Shown piece by piece: positions 46,764-59,153 of a stretch of DNA of 64,000 nucleotides. The translations under genes were made by a program, and so were the position numbers. Source of the DNA: Styela clava (lineage: Eukaryota; Chordata; Ascidiacea; Stolidobranchia; Styelidae); contig NC_135259.1 of assembly GCF_964204865.1 (NCBI RefSeq), forward strand, positions 19,540,974 through 19,604,973, in the 5' to 3' direction. The notes beneath the pieces are model-generated. The model saw only the letters and a list, made by a program, of their open reading frames with translations. It was not told the origin of the DNA and ran no database searches. The number at the start of each line of letters is the position of its first letter. The stretch's first letter is position 1.

Positions 46764-47028
46764 TAGGGTCTCCCAAACTGGGGGTCGTAACCCGTTTTGG
46801 GGGTGCAACAAATTTTAGGGGTCGCAAAATATCTATTGTACTGTTTCAGACTTCCGATTTCAAACACAATTAATAAAACTAGTGCAAAACGTAAATCTCA
46901 GGATACAATATAAGACAATACATAAGATCAAAGAAGCTCCGCTCCCACATACAACCCGAATTAACAGGGGTAGCAGAAAATTTTAATATATTGTGAGGGG
47001 TCTTGCGCTTGAAAGTTTGAGAGCCCTG
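46764..47028. mobile_element. hAT-like MITE
   Basis: agggtctcccaaactggggg and inverse aaagtttgagagccctg with ggtcgcaaaat-type motifs. Flanks share only atat. Confidence 0.6.
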
Positions 47029-47091
47029 ATATAAGAGATGCAATAAATATTTCAAACATGTGAACAAAGCCAGCATGTACTTATTCTTCAG

Positions 47092-47205
47092 ATCGATGTC
47101 CATCCCAGTAAATGGTGTTGCCAGAAATGCTACAGCTCAGAAGAAAGCAAGGATTCTGCTCCAACCAACGACAGTGCTGGTCTCTCCAACCAAGAAAAGT
47201 TGTGA
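47092..47205 (+). other. Possible terminal coding exon of an unrecognised gene
   Basis: After the acceptor-like tgtacttattcttcag an open frame of 37 codons reads VHPSKWCCQKCYSSEESKD and ends at TGA. Composition looks coding, but no upstream exons and no family match were found. It could be chance. Confidence 0.2.
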
Positions 47206-47529
47206 ACGAACACAAAGCTTGTGCTAATAATCATGTCTAAACAGCTTCAATTCTTCAGAAATTTTGAAAATCTATTTTGAGTTGTAAAAATATATAATAA
47301 GCAGGATTGTTTTTTTTTCATTTTTTGTCTGTTTTTCATCTGTATATTTTGCGGGGGAAGCATTGTTGAGAGCTGGGGCCATGAAATCAGGGTATGTTTA
47401 CAATCAACTCCAGATTGGGAAAAATCCCGCCCTCATCTTTTTGCGCAAGCTAACCCGCTTTAGTACACTTCCCGACATCGGGCAGTTAGAAAATACAACT
47501 TTGGTGGATTTCCAAAGTTTGGACCAATT

Positions 47530-47755
47530 GAATATAAATATGCTAAGCCAGATGAATACCAGTGTATGTCGTTCTATTCTGAGTCCAGTCTGCTTTTGTA
47601 TCTGTTTTTGAAGAGGTCTTAAGGTATATGAGTGGCGGTTGACTTGAATATATGCTAAATGGGATGAAAACCAGTGTATGTCTTTCTATTTTGAGTCCAG
47701 TCTGCTTTTGTATCTGTTTTCAAAGAGGTGTTGAGGTATATGAGTGGCGTTTGAC
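47530..47755. repeat. Two-unit tandem duplication, about 110 bp
   Basis: ccagtgtatgtcgttctatt followed by gagtccagtctgcttttgta and ggtatatgagtggcg occurs twice (47560 and 47671 onwards), about 90 percent alike by eye. Confidence 0.85.
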
Positions 47756-47756
47756 G

Positions 47757-47915
47757 ATTGTGCTAAGCGTTTGTACTAATTATGCTTGTCATTAAACCTA
47801 TGATTACCCTGCATGGGTGGAATCCCGTGGGGTAATATTATGGGAGATGATTGCTTGACTCCTCGGCAAGAAGTTGGATCACATACCGTAACCGCTGGCT
47901 GGTTAGGACTCGTAG
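47757..47915 (+). mobile_element. tRNA-derived SINE
   Basis: gattgtgctaagcg (A-box region), ccctgcatgggtggaatccc (B-box region), then gattgcttgactcctcgg and ccgctggctggttagg as in the 49370 copy. The head has an insertion. Confidence 0.6.
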
Positions 47916-47916
47916 G

Positions 47917-49243
47917 TTCTCAAAGTGCTCTGTACGGAGCCCCAGGGCTCCGCGAGAGAAACCCTGGGGCTCCGCGAGCTATTCGATTACTTTTCAAAAT
48001 ACTGACTTTGCTAATTTTGTAACCGTCCAAAGACGCAATAACAGCTTTAATAAAATTTGACAACAGTATAGCCACGAAATATGGCATAGAGGCGGAATTC
48101 AAAAAATATTTATAAGCGGGAGCGCAGCCAGGATTCTTAAGAGGGAGGGGGGGTCAAGATTGAAATCGGAAATTTCCGCGGAACATTCTTCTCGACAAAA
48201 AAAAAAAAATCAGCGGATAACAAGATTTCTGTTGCGTAAAATATTCAATCCGTGATCGATGCGAGCATTTAAATTGTATTGTCATAGTAATTTAATGGTA
48301 CTCATCGTTACGTTTGATTCGAGATTACTAAAATAAAGGTTTACTATTCTAAAATAACATAAAATACGTGATAAACTGCCAACTATAAATAAAATGAAAT
48401 CGTATTTTGGGTATTTGTCAAATATGATTTGTTCTTTAGCACTCGAGATTATTTTTAAGCGAGATATCGCCGTTTCAAAAATCCCCAGGTCGGCTTTAAA
48501 ACTCAATAAGTACAATTTACAATTGCGCAATTCATGACCGATGCGGGCATTTTGGAAATGACTTGTTTATTGGTTAATTGTGTTCAATGTACCCTGCAGT
48601 TGTGCTGACTCACGACAATAAAAATCATTACTTCTCAAATTACCACGCAATCCGCGGACAAAAAATGAGAAACTATGAAACGAAATTCTTGTGGACTACC
48701 GTTTATCCTGAACGACGCTGTTATCATAAGATATTAGAAGCAAAGTCATATTGTCCATAAAAGAACATACCTACTACTGGTGCCACCCCAGTAGTTTGAT
48801 AAGATATTTGTGCCCGTCCCGATTAAATCGTAATCATGACTGATAGAGTGGCAGATTATAGCAATTCGACAAATTTAAGCCGTTTTTTCAACACTAACTC
48901 CGTCCCATCGCAGGTCTGCCACTCAGATTCTTTGCAAGATATCGCCGTTTAAAAAATTACAAGGTCTGGGCAAAATACGAACGATTGAAATTTATTTTAT
49001 TGCAGGTACATCACATCACGCGCACAATTGACTGTGTTTCGATTTCAGTTACTACGATGGATAACCAAAAAAACCTAACATATCACCAAATTTTGTGATT
49101 ACAATGACTAAATAAGCGTTTTTAACTTACTCAGTAATATTAATCGGAAAGTAACAATTTTAAAATTTATTTTGGGTCTCCGTGAATAATAGTCAACCTT
49201 TTCAAGGGCTCCGCAACACGAAAAGTTTGAGAACCCCTGGGTT
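47917..49243. mobile_element. Long hAT-like relic, about 1.3 kb
   Basis: Left ggttctcaaagtgctctg and right cacgaaaagtttgagaaccc plus cctg are inverse ends; cagggctccgcgag and caagggctccgcaac lie just inside them. No transposase motif was recognised within. The left terminal CAGGG is lost. Confidence 0.5.
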
Positions 49244-49369
49244 AGGTGACAGCTACTCAACTATTTTCACCAAATATCCGTTTACAAAACCACAGTCCGG
49301 TCATTCCAGAAAATATATTTCACCATCCAAGCAAAACTTTAAATTCAATGTCCGACAATAGTCAAAAGC

Positions 49370-49610
49370 TCGGCGTTGTGGCGCATCGTGCTAAGCGTTA
49401 GCATCCGATAACCCTGCGTGGGTTCGTGCGAGGGGATTGCTGGACTTCTCGTCGTCGTTAGGTGGTTCACGTCGCCGCTGGTCGGTTATGGCTTCCTCTA
49501 TCATCAAGTCCATGCATCTAAAACAAATAATTGTTTATCTGTTCCTATACCCATACGTTCGCCATATGCTTTACGTCAAGTTTTCGGTTTTTTTCTTCCC
49601 CGAAATAAAT
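49370..49610 (+). mobile_element. tRNA-derived SINE, best-preserved copy
   Basis: gttgtggcgcatcgtgctaa (A box), ccctgcgtgggttcgtgcga (B box), then body ggttatggcttcctctatca, catctaaaacaaataattg and gttcgccatatgcttt. Use it as the reference for the degenerate copies elsewhere in the window. Confidence 0.7.
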
Positions 49611-50413
49611 ATTATCCTTTGTTAAAAAGTTGTAGTAGCACGCTGGAATATAGTCCAATTTCAATTTTGGTCGATATGAGCTATTGGCTAAAGAACTGGA
49701 CGTAGTCTTACTATGTTTCCAAAATCTCAGAATATTTTTCAATATAATGTAATTCCGTCGAATCCTTTTCGAAAAATTTTGTTAAAAGCTGCACGAACAC
49801 CGTTTGTTATATTCAATTGACTAAATCAGATGTTGCGAACCTTGTTTCTTTTTTAAAACACTCCGAGCTGTTTTTCTATACAGATTTGCTAGTTCTGCTT
49901 TTACGCGTTTATTTTATGCGTCGTGTTGATAATAATGAAAAAGCTAGCAAACGACAGCAAAAGATAAATGCATTGTAGAGGAAGAATTAAACAAATCTAT
50001 GTCAATTTTCCTTAAATTAATGTATCCCCGGACCTAGGAGAGCCAATGACTCAGTTTAAGAAGTCCTGGTCTAGAATGTCAATGTTGCCATAGGCGTAGA
50101 CAGGGAGAGATTCTATATCGTTTTTCGTGAACTTTGTCGCTTACCATTCACATAAAGTCGAATTATTTTTCTACTTTCAAAAAAACCGCCCTAGCGAAAA
50201 TCGACCGCAGTTCGGAAACGGCATTAGATGACTTAGTACTAAGTTCTCAATCCAGAACTTGTATTCACGCTATGTACTCAAGTCAGGTTCTATCTATACC
50301 GCTGTTTTCTGTCTTTAATTTTAGTTCTTTGTCGGTTAGTTGAATAAGAGTATTGTAATATGACACAGAAACCTACAGATTCATGTAAACAGTCGGGCGA
50401 GGTAGGCCTAATC

Positions 50414-50757
50414 CACTGGTTCTCAACCAGTGAGCCACAGAGACATTTTGAGGTGGGCCACAGACCAATTATAAATTGCAAGGGTTGTTGATTGGAAAAA
50501 TTGATTCGGTAACATAATCAGCTTCACGCGTCTTGAAAAAACAATATATCCAATTGCAAAACATGCCTCGTTGTAAAAATGCATTGTGACGCAACAAACA
50601 CATTCTATGGTCGGAATAAAAATTCATTCTGAAATATGATCTGTTGTTATTTGTTTTTTAAGTTAGTAGTTTCTTCAAGCATAAAAAAATTAGTGGGCCA
50701 CGGGACTTTCGTGCGACAAAAAGTGGGCCACGAATGAAAAAAGGTTGAGAACCACTG
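50414..50757. mobile_element. hAT-like MITE, perfect 8-bp TSD
   Basis: CACTGGTTCTCAACC and GGTTGAGAACCACTG ends, with GCCTAATC on both flanks (50406-50413, 50758-50765). 344 bp, internal gtgggccac motifs at both sides. Confidence 0.92.
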
Positions 50758-50930
50758 GCCTAATCAGTGATTTCCCTTCCCCCTCCCCCTAAAATTTCAA
50801 ACACCCCCTCTAATTTTGTGGTGCGATTCTACACTGTAATTCCTAACTCAAGTATATCTGTATTTAAATATATAGAATATGGCATATTTATCAGTGTAGA
50901 TAAGGAAATCACATACCAATTACGACCCGC

Positions 50931-51230
50931 GTAACGATTTGAAATGGCCCGCCGAACTGTGAGATAATTTAACCTTTGACGGTTAAACTTAACTTAAATA
51001 ACACTGATACGTTTAACACTTTATGCGTTTTAGATACCGCCAATTGTTACATCATTATCACAGTTTAAGCAAGCACGTGTATTTCGTAACAATTCAATCA
51101 TAGCGATATTATAGCCAGCAACGTCGCTAAAAAATCCACCGTTTGTTGAAGGGAAATTTTTACGCGAATATATGCTGCAAGGTTTGGAAGTCATTTCTCC
51201 TGATATAAAAAGTTAATTTTCCAGCATCAG
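50931..51230. mobile_element. hAT-like family D fragment
   Basis: cccgcgtaacgatttgaaat, gcgttttagataccgccaat and tttaagcaagcacgtgtatt match the 10484 copy; ends not found. Confidence 0.6.
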
Positions 51231-51414
51231 TCTTACTAACAACACAATTAAGAACCTTAACAAATCAAAACTTCGGTCCAGACTGACAGACAATTACTTG
51301 AATTGGAGCCACGTTTTGAATAACTGATTTTAAGCCAACCCGAATTACACGTATATATATATAATGTACACATACACTATGTTAACTAAACTATGCTGGC
51401 ATTTTGTTATATAT

Positions 51415-52257
51415 CGTCACGCTAATAACCGAATTGCGTAAGTCATTTTTAGCAGTTTTGAGAAAAACGTAAAAAAACGTTCTAATGATATTGTTATGTC
51501 ATTGAGAGTCAATAATTTGCCATGGTTCAATTTTTTGAACCTGATTTAAGTTAATTTGTATGAAGCAGTTAAGTGACGTCATAATGGCGCACTGTGACCT
51601 AGGCAGAAATGTGTCTATGACTTGGGGACATACGCAATTTTGCAACTTTACTATGTGCACCTGTCATGAAAACTAAACATTCCAAAAACGAATGTAATTC
51701 TCAGTATCTACAATGTCTAATCCCCAAAATAGCTAATCTGTTTCAGTTACATTATTTTTTATGTTGAAATAAATATATTTCATCAATATAACACGTTCTG
51801 CACATCCACCGAAATAAGACTAGATTGAATATAAAGAATAAAATGCACCTAATATAAAAGCCAACCAAGGTGGAATTGGACTCGGATAGTGAATATCACA
51901 AGTGCACGTATTCCTAATATTTCCAATACTGTTGTATAAATCCAAATTAATACGCGCTAAGCTAGAATCCGAGATGCAAAACTCGAAAATACTTCGACGA
52001 GGTTATTTTGCCTTCGTGACGTCACAATAGTCCTGCCGTAACAATGTTCATTATTCAACATTCAACAACAATTCATTATGACGAAACAATTGCACAAATG
52101 TGCATGTCATACTAAATCTCCATTTTTATGGGTTTCGGAATTCTTAAAATAAAATCTGAGTTAACAAACAGGTGCGCAGCATTACATAAATACCTATTTC
52201 ATAAAAAAATTCAAAATCGCCAAAAATGACTTACGCAATTCGGGTATTAGCATGACG
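51415..52257. mobile_element. Long TIR element of 843 bp in an (AT)n site
   Basis: Left cgtcacgctaataaccgaat continuing to tgcgtaagtcatttttagc; right is its inverse, ending attagcatgacg. Terminal repeats are about 50 bases. Both sides are flanked by ATAT runs, so the TSD cannot be measured (TA or longer). No coding. Confidence 0.75.
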
Positions 52258-52787
52258 ATATATATATATATACATTAGGATGTTTTTTGTGTAACAAAAC
52301 AAGCCATAAGGAGTCATTCATACGATGTCATATGCTAGATGAGCAAGTAACTTCATTAGTCACTATCAGTTGCAAATTTCTTGTTGTTGTCGTGTTGTCC
52401 ACGTGTTATTCCTCGGGTATTCTATCACCTAACTAATATAATTATTATTTTATTACATAACAAACTGCGATGATAGGTTATCTAAAATCAAGCTTCCAAC
52501 CTATTTTTCAAAATTTCCCAATCGTTACATTTCATTTCGACCCCCCCCCCCCCCCTAAAATGAAAAGCTGGGGGACATACTGGGACTAATACACGGTAAA
52601 CTTTAAAAAGTAACACGAAATAAAATTCATAACAAGTTTTTTTTCGTGGTCCTCGTCACAATTAATACTATAAACACATGTAACAAATTGATTACTGCCT
52701 CGGGGCTTCCCGCAATAATTAGTCGAGTACACCGCATAGAAAAGGTATAGACAGAGTTGACCTGCAAGTTGCAACAGATACGGACTA

Positions 52788-55701
52788 ATGTCAGCGACCT
52801 TTCTACATTTTTTTGTAATTTTTATATCATTGTGTATCTTGTCGACTCTGATATATGTTAGCAGAAAACGCCCTTATTTCGGGCTTAATGGAGCAGCCTG
52901 GAATAACAATGAAAACCTAAAATTTTCGATTTTGACAAGGAAAACCGAGTTTGGTGAGATTGCCACGCATGGGAACTATAGAAATCAAGGTGATGCATAT
53001 CGCAGTAAAGCTACGGAACCAATTAAAAAGGCAGATATTGTTAGCCTTTCCAGTCTAATTATGCACGAATTCAATTTATCTTTCAAATCGAAGGACAAGC
53101 GCATTTTAGGTGGCAAGTGGTTGGATATATTCCCGGAAGTACGACATATGCTACAGGAAATCGAAACCGGTAGATCAGCATCTTCAATCAATGGTGTAAC
53201 TTCGGCAAAACAGTCTGTAGTAACATTTGACAAAAAGCGGAAATATTTTGAAGGAAATACATGGAAAGGACTGATAAAATCATATGATCGGAAAAACAAC
53301 CCGAAATCCCAAGGCGGAGATTATTATAAAGCATCCCTTTATCGCTCAGAGCGAATTATCGACGGTGGTGTGTCGTGTACTGTAAAGGACAACCAAAACG
53401 GTACATACGGAGTGGAATGCCCGTTACCTTGGCAAGGTAGAGGTTTTGTCCGTGTATTCCTGCAATCACCGAAGGAAACAGTTTATTTAAATATGTTGAT
53501 CACGAGCAAAATGAATGAAGAATTGATCATCAAAAACACTTCGTTTATAAACTCATTTAAACAGAGAGAATATTCGATATGCGACATGGATTTGTGGGAT
53601 AAATACAAGTAAGTCAAAGTATACTTCTTGTCTTTATGCGGAACTGAAAATAATGGATGTTTCCCCGACCTTTGACCCCAGATTTTTTTTGTATATTTTA
53701 CCACTGTAAAAAAAATTTGATTCTTATTCAAAAGTGTTTTTGCGAGTTTGCGTTTTTAAATTTACATATCCATAACCAGCCAGAAATTGCGGGTGATACT
53801 GCTACTAAACATCCCCGAACGATAAAAAAATACCCATTGAGTCAAAGTCTTAGCAAAAATATCGATTGGTATCTTTGAGTTTAACCTATTGCTCCAATGT
53901 TACGGAGGTAAACTGGCAAATATGCAATGTCTAACTAAATGTGCATACTCAATTACAATTCGTAGTCCAATAAAAAAATAAACTATCTCAAGCACGGTAC
54001 GGTAAGTCCCACCCGAAATAACTTTTATTAAACGACGATCAAACAAACAAGGCACTGTACAAGCATCAACTGATACCGTGTTTCCCTTAGAATAAGACCT
54101 AGTCGAGAGCGCAAAAAACTTTTTTGACCTAGTCGATTGCAAGAAATCACTCCTACACGTTTTAAATGATTGAAAATTTATGTTTTGCAGTTATTTTGAA
54201 TAAAAAAAACGTGTTATAAGTAAATGGATATCGATTTTCATATTTTGTATATATATTTGAAGATCTCATAATTCTCTACTTCGTAATTTGATTTTTGATA
54301 AATGAAAATATAAGACATCCCCCGAAAATAAGCCCTGGTGTCATATTTCGGAAGAAAATTGAAATAAGACCCAGTCTTGTTTTGGGGGAAACAGGGTATG
54401 TAGGGTTATACTATTTCTGGGAATAAAACAGTCTTTCCAGTTTGTCCTTGCCTATCCTATTTATTACGCTCTGGATGAGGTGTTTGGTCTAGATTCTTGC
54501 AGACTTTCATCGGTGATAAAAATAAAAATAAAAACATTGATATCACTAATTGTTTTTAACTTGCACACGGCAAAATGTTTTGTTAATAAAATTCGATTTT
54601 CTCCTAGTCGGGGCCAACATTTATTTAAACCCCGAGCACAATCCAGGTTGGAATGGAATATCATTATTTCAACCAAGCGATGCTGTAGCTTCTTCGCGTT
54701 GAAATCTATTCCTCTATTTCAGCGATTCCGATTTATGTGATCATAGTAACCAACACAATGGCGAACCTTGGTTCTGTGTGAAAACTACTTCGGGAGAATG
54801 CCCTGCTTTAGAAAATCAATTGGAAAAAATAGTCGATAAAGACGGAGGTAAAGCATTTCGTCGTAATAAGTACCGTATTGAACCTGCAGCTGTTGGATCT
54901 GGCGACCCGGTAGCATTTTCCATCAGAAAACGACCAGTGAAAATGAAAAGAAAATTAGAAACATGTTCAAAAGGAAAACCTCCATCAGTGTACTTGGATC
55001 CTCAAAAAGCCACTGGATGGTTTGAAGGTCGGTCTTGGACATCATTTCAATGTTTGCTCGGAGAATTTGGTGACATACGATTCGTTCAATGCATGAAGAA
55101 CAAGTATATTTATGTCGTTGGCGATTCTGTTGCCTCCCAGTGGTTTAGGTTTATGTACGGTATATCCCGATCCACGGGAAAACTGTTTTCGCGTTTTGGT
55201 TGGTCAGAACCGCAAAATACATTTAGTAAAATTCATAATATAACATTACATTACCGTGGGCATGGACCTCCGCTACACGGACCTGGTCCGCCTTTATTTC
55301 ACCCGTACATATCGAATACGATAGATTCGATAAAACATGCCGGGCGAGAAACTCATTTTCTGGTTTCGTTTGGTCCACACTTTGGAGGATATCATCCCGA
55401 TGTTTTCTTGAATCGACTTGTGAAAATCAAGAAAGCTATGCTACGATTATTATCTCGATCTCCTGATGTAACTTTTTATATTGCCGGTATAATACCGCAC
55501 TCACCTTGGGAAGTACAGCCGAGTGAATGGATAATGTACCGGCAAGAAATTCTGATGAGGAGCGTTCTGGGAAATATGAAAGGGGTTATATATTTGCAAT
55601 TTTGGGATATGGCAAGCGTTATCATGAACAAAAAAGTGCACGTATTAAATGATCTTTTACGACAACAAATGCGTATTTTCAATTCGTATTTGTGCTCTTA
55701 A
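52788..55701 (+). CDS. NXPE-family (neurexophilin and PC-esterase domain) type II membrane protein, 599 aa
   Basis: Exons 52788-53608 and 54723-55701 (TAA), joined in phase 2 (AA|C, Asn274). Residues 5-24 are a hydrophobic segment followed by SRKR: a signal anchor, so the body should face the Golgi lumen or the outside. Middle, roughly 140-250: neurexophilin-like Ig-type domain with QGGDYY, NQNGTYGVECPLPWQGRGFV. Junction NQHNGEPWFC is a family hallmark. C-terminal PC-esterase-like domain: GWFEGRSWTSFQC, then VVGDSVASQWFRF with the nucleophile-type Ser409, FGPHFGGYHPDVF, LLSRSPDV, FWDM (Asp569) and VHV (His580). Family members are about 550 residues. Human NXPE1 has been linked to sialic acid O-acetylation; the activity of this protein is not shown. 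Start chosen because it gives the anchor. Confidence 0.9.
54076..54396. mobile_element. TA-flanked MITE family E, copy 2 (NXPE intron)
   Basis: ccgtgtttcccttagaataa and inverse ttttgggggaaacaggg ends, TA on both sides, internal tttttgataaatgaaaata as in 16671-16960. Confidence 0.75.
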
Positions 55702-58460
55702 TAAAAAGTGATAAAAACACGGTAATTACATTCAAGTTATTGGACTATATGAAGATCTTCCTACCCCCAAACCTACTTGGGAGTGGGATATCCACATAGA
55801 CGGGGGTGGGGTATCCTAGGGCAGGGCTACTAAACTATTTTCACCAAGGGTCCGTTTATCAAACTTCAAAATTACTGGGGTCCGGACATTTGTGAAAATT
55901 TATTTCTTTAAAAAATACGAAACGTCAAATGCAATATGTAAGTATATACAAGAGCAATGAATGGCTCGCAAACAAGGACACAAATATCGCACATCGGTAC
56001 CAGTACGACAAACTGTATAGCTGTGTGAAAACAGGATGCTATTTCATTTGTACCCCCTGGAGCTATCGCTTCATGACAAATATAACAATGACTTCCCGAA
56101 AACCAACCTATCGACGGTGAATCATAGTGCGCAGAAAAGGAGGGATAATAAATTATCGTCGTATATACAAACCTAGGTGCGGATTAGTTTATGGCAAGTA
56201 CTTGTTGCAGGTCAAATGTGGATGTATTAGGGCCTTCGTGGTATCCTAGGTTTCACTTTACTTTATTTTTTTCAAAATTGTGTCTGACGAAATTGTCACG
56301 TATGTTTTCTTGTTGATCATAATATCTAAGTCTGTATAGCGTACAAAGAGCGGATATATCCTTTCAGGGACACGTGTCTCAATCTCTTGAAAAGTCGGTA
56401 GTTTAAAGAGAGAGAGTTTATTTGTTTTGTCCACCAGAAAACATATACACAACAAAAACATGATTAATAATAAGCGAAACAGTTCTCGGTATAGACTGGG
56501 TGGCAACGATACGACCACGCGGTCATCGGAGTCTGTTATAAACATGAATAAAAAATGCTTCAGATATGTTTAGTTGTGTCCAAAAACAACGTTAAATTTT
56601 CATGGAAAGAAAGAAAAATTACTAAAATATTTGCGTATACACAATAGGCGTTTAAAGTTAAATAGAATTTCAAACATGTTGCACACTTGATCAAGTAGGG
56701 TATTGGTCAAATTTTACATGGATATATGTATTTTTGAGTATATGGATGCATCAATTGCGTGGAATCGGGTTTTTAAAGTTGAAGGATACACAATAACTTT
56801 TTGTGTGAATGGTGAAAGACTTTAGGCAGCATATATAAAAAGACGTTAAACAAAATCACTACAAAGTAACAAAATAAATTGGAACAGTTTATAAGGTACA
56901 GAGAAAAAGGAAAAGAAAAAAAAAAGAAAAATCTCAAAATTGAGCTTAAGCTGGGACATGCAAAATAATACAGTATATACTTTTTGTGGGTTTTATTTTG
57001 TTAAATGAAGCGCACTGTAAATTTAATAGTATGTTTCCAATGAAGGTGCACATCCATAGGTGATGCTAATATACTCCATCAATTTGCTAGAATGAGATAG
57101 GTGTATAAATACTTGAGTTTTCTCGCTTAGAAAGTACCTATTAAGTGAAATATTGTGCATGAAGGCATTAAAAGCCAGAAATAAAATGAGACTTGTAGGG
57201 CTAGTAGTGGAATACTAATGGAACTTAATTTCAGGGAATAATTGAAAAAGAGAATGAAGAACCCCCAATGTTAAATTATAAACTACAGTTTCATTCTGCC
57301 TAAAATTGAAAATCCGGTAATTAATCGAAAAGCCATTTCCCAGATGGGTTCAATATGCACACAATTGTTAGTGGCCCGATCTAATTTCAGACAGAAGTAG
57401 AAGGAAAATGAAAGGATTACCGCAACAGGGTGTTAACATGTCATTTTTTGTACCTGAGTGCCTGCAACAGTAAAATATATAGTAATAAGGGAATTCAGAT
57501 TGCAAAAATTGAGATACCGATTAATTCAAAATAAGTACATTATTTAGTAATTGCTCTAATATTTTGTAATATTATATTGTATTCATTTGAAAATTTGACA
57601 CCCAGAAATTAAATTATATCTTGCCCAGGAATGTACGGTAAGTGCATATCACACAAGAAGAATGAAAAAAAAGACATTATCTAGAAAAGTGTTTTTATAG
57701 TATAGTTTCCAAGTTTATGCACAAGATTATTGCTACAGTAAGTCACCTTGAACATTATTATATATTATGCATGACAGCATATACAGCCCCTTGAACAGGA
57801 AAATTGGTTAAGAGTAATCTCATGTCTGAAATAACATTGCATATTCTGAGACTGCAGATGGTGCGTTGTTGCTAAATAAATATACAGTATGATTGACAAT
57901 AATATCAAATTCATATCTTACACAGATTAGGTGATAATAGAGGAAATGTGCAATATCAGTGAATAGATGATAAGATGAATGCACATAAATATTAGTAGTT
58001 CATAATAGGCAGTAGAGCCCAGACAAGTGGATTAGAATATAAATCAGCAACTTGGAGAATTAAAAAACATATTCCCCAACAATAACGACAATAAACTAAG
58101 TTATTTGTTGAGCACAGTCACATTGATTTCAAAGTTTTACAAGTTAGGATATTATGTTAATGGACATATATTTATATATGTATAAATCCATCCGATGCAT
58201 CTAAGGATACAGCATACCAAAATGAGAACATATTTTTGGAAAAATGCACTACACTCTTTATCGGGGCATCTTTTATTAAGTGTTAATGTGAATAAAATAA
58301 TTAAACGCACTACATTTGGATTTGGTGTAATTAACTTGAGGTTTGCTGGATATCCTCGGATGTCGCATTCAGACTACAGTTTGCATAGTTAAGCAACACT
58401 ATAAATAAAGCAATAAATAAACTATATAAAAAACAAGGCATTCCCAAATGCACATACAAA

Positions 58461-58494
<34 letters not shown>

Positions 58495-59153
58495 AAAAGC
58501 AATTATGGCAAATATGCAACTGTTACTAATATATAACTTTGGAAATAACATAATTTTGAAACAGTGAAGAGGAATGAAATCAGCCCCCCAGTCAATCACC
58601 ATAGATCATCACAAGATAATGAGTTGTGACCTTTCTCATGTAAATTGTTAGCAAGGGTATATTTCATTGCTAATTTCGGGTGTGATTCAAATTGCTGAGA
58701 TAAAATGAGTCCAAGTTCGCCTGCTCAATATTGACAGCGAGAAACTGAGAAACCACAGCTTTTCAATTTACAAGTATTTAGTCTCATTATTATTAATAAA
58801 CCAGCAAATACACACTTATAGAATACAACTCATTTGAAATAGAAACAGCCACAGTTGTTATTCATAGGATCAAGGGGTGTCATTACTTTGAGATCACAAA
58901 TAAAACAGAGCTGTTAACTAATGCATGTGCAATACTTCCATAAAGATGATATAGATGCATTAGTCATGATCGTATCTACGAACTACAGTAGCTTCAACAG
59001 CTGGTTTGGCAACAGGTACAACTATGCAGAATTAAAATTAAAACCAAACAGGAAATATTATATGCTAGTAATAATGGAATACACAGAGAAAAGATGCAAC
59101 AACAGCTTTATGTGCTGAATGAATATTAATATTACTAAATTGACACAATCACA
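55702..59153. other. AT-rich DNA, no gene recognised
   Basis: A short hAT-like end (gggcagggctactaaactat, about 55821) is shared with 49247. The rest is AT-rich without exon-like stretches; part may be the 3' untranslated region of the retrotransposon at 59154. Confidence 0.5.
58464..58491. repeat. (AT)n microsatellite
   Basis: An uninterrupted run of about 14 AT units. Confidence 0.95.

Larger units (their letters stand above)
46317..52787. other. Intergenic A5-NXPE, repeat-rich
   Basis: No gene recognised apart from one weak exon candidate (47092-47205). Holds G-run 46416-46431, hAT-like relics, SINEs, a 110-bp tandem duplication, a long TIR element, and a C15 run at 52541-52555. Confidence 0.55.

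Noticed and set aside
48578..48760. Short open frame inside the 1.3-kb hAT-like relic
   Set aside because: No transposase or other motif, and too short to support.
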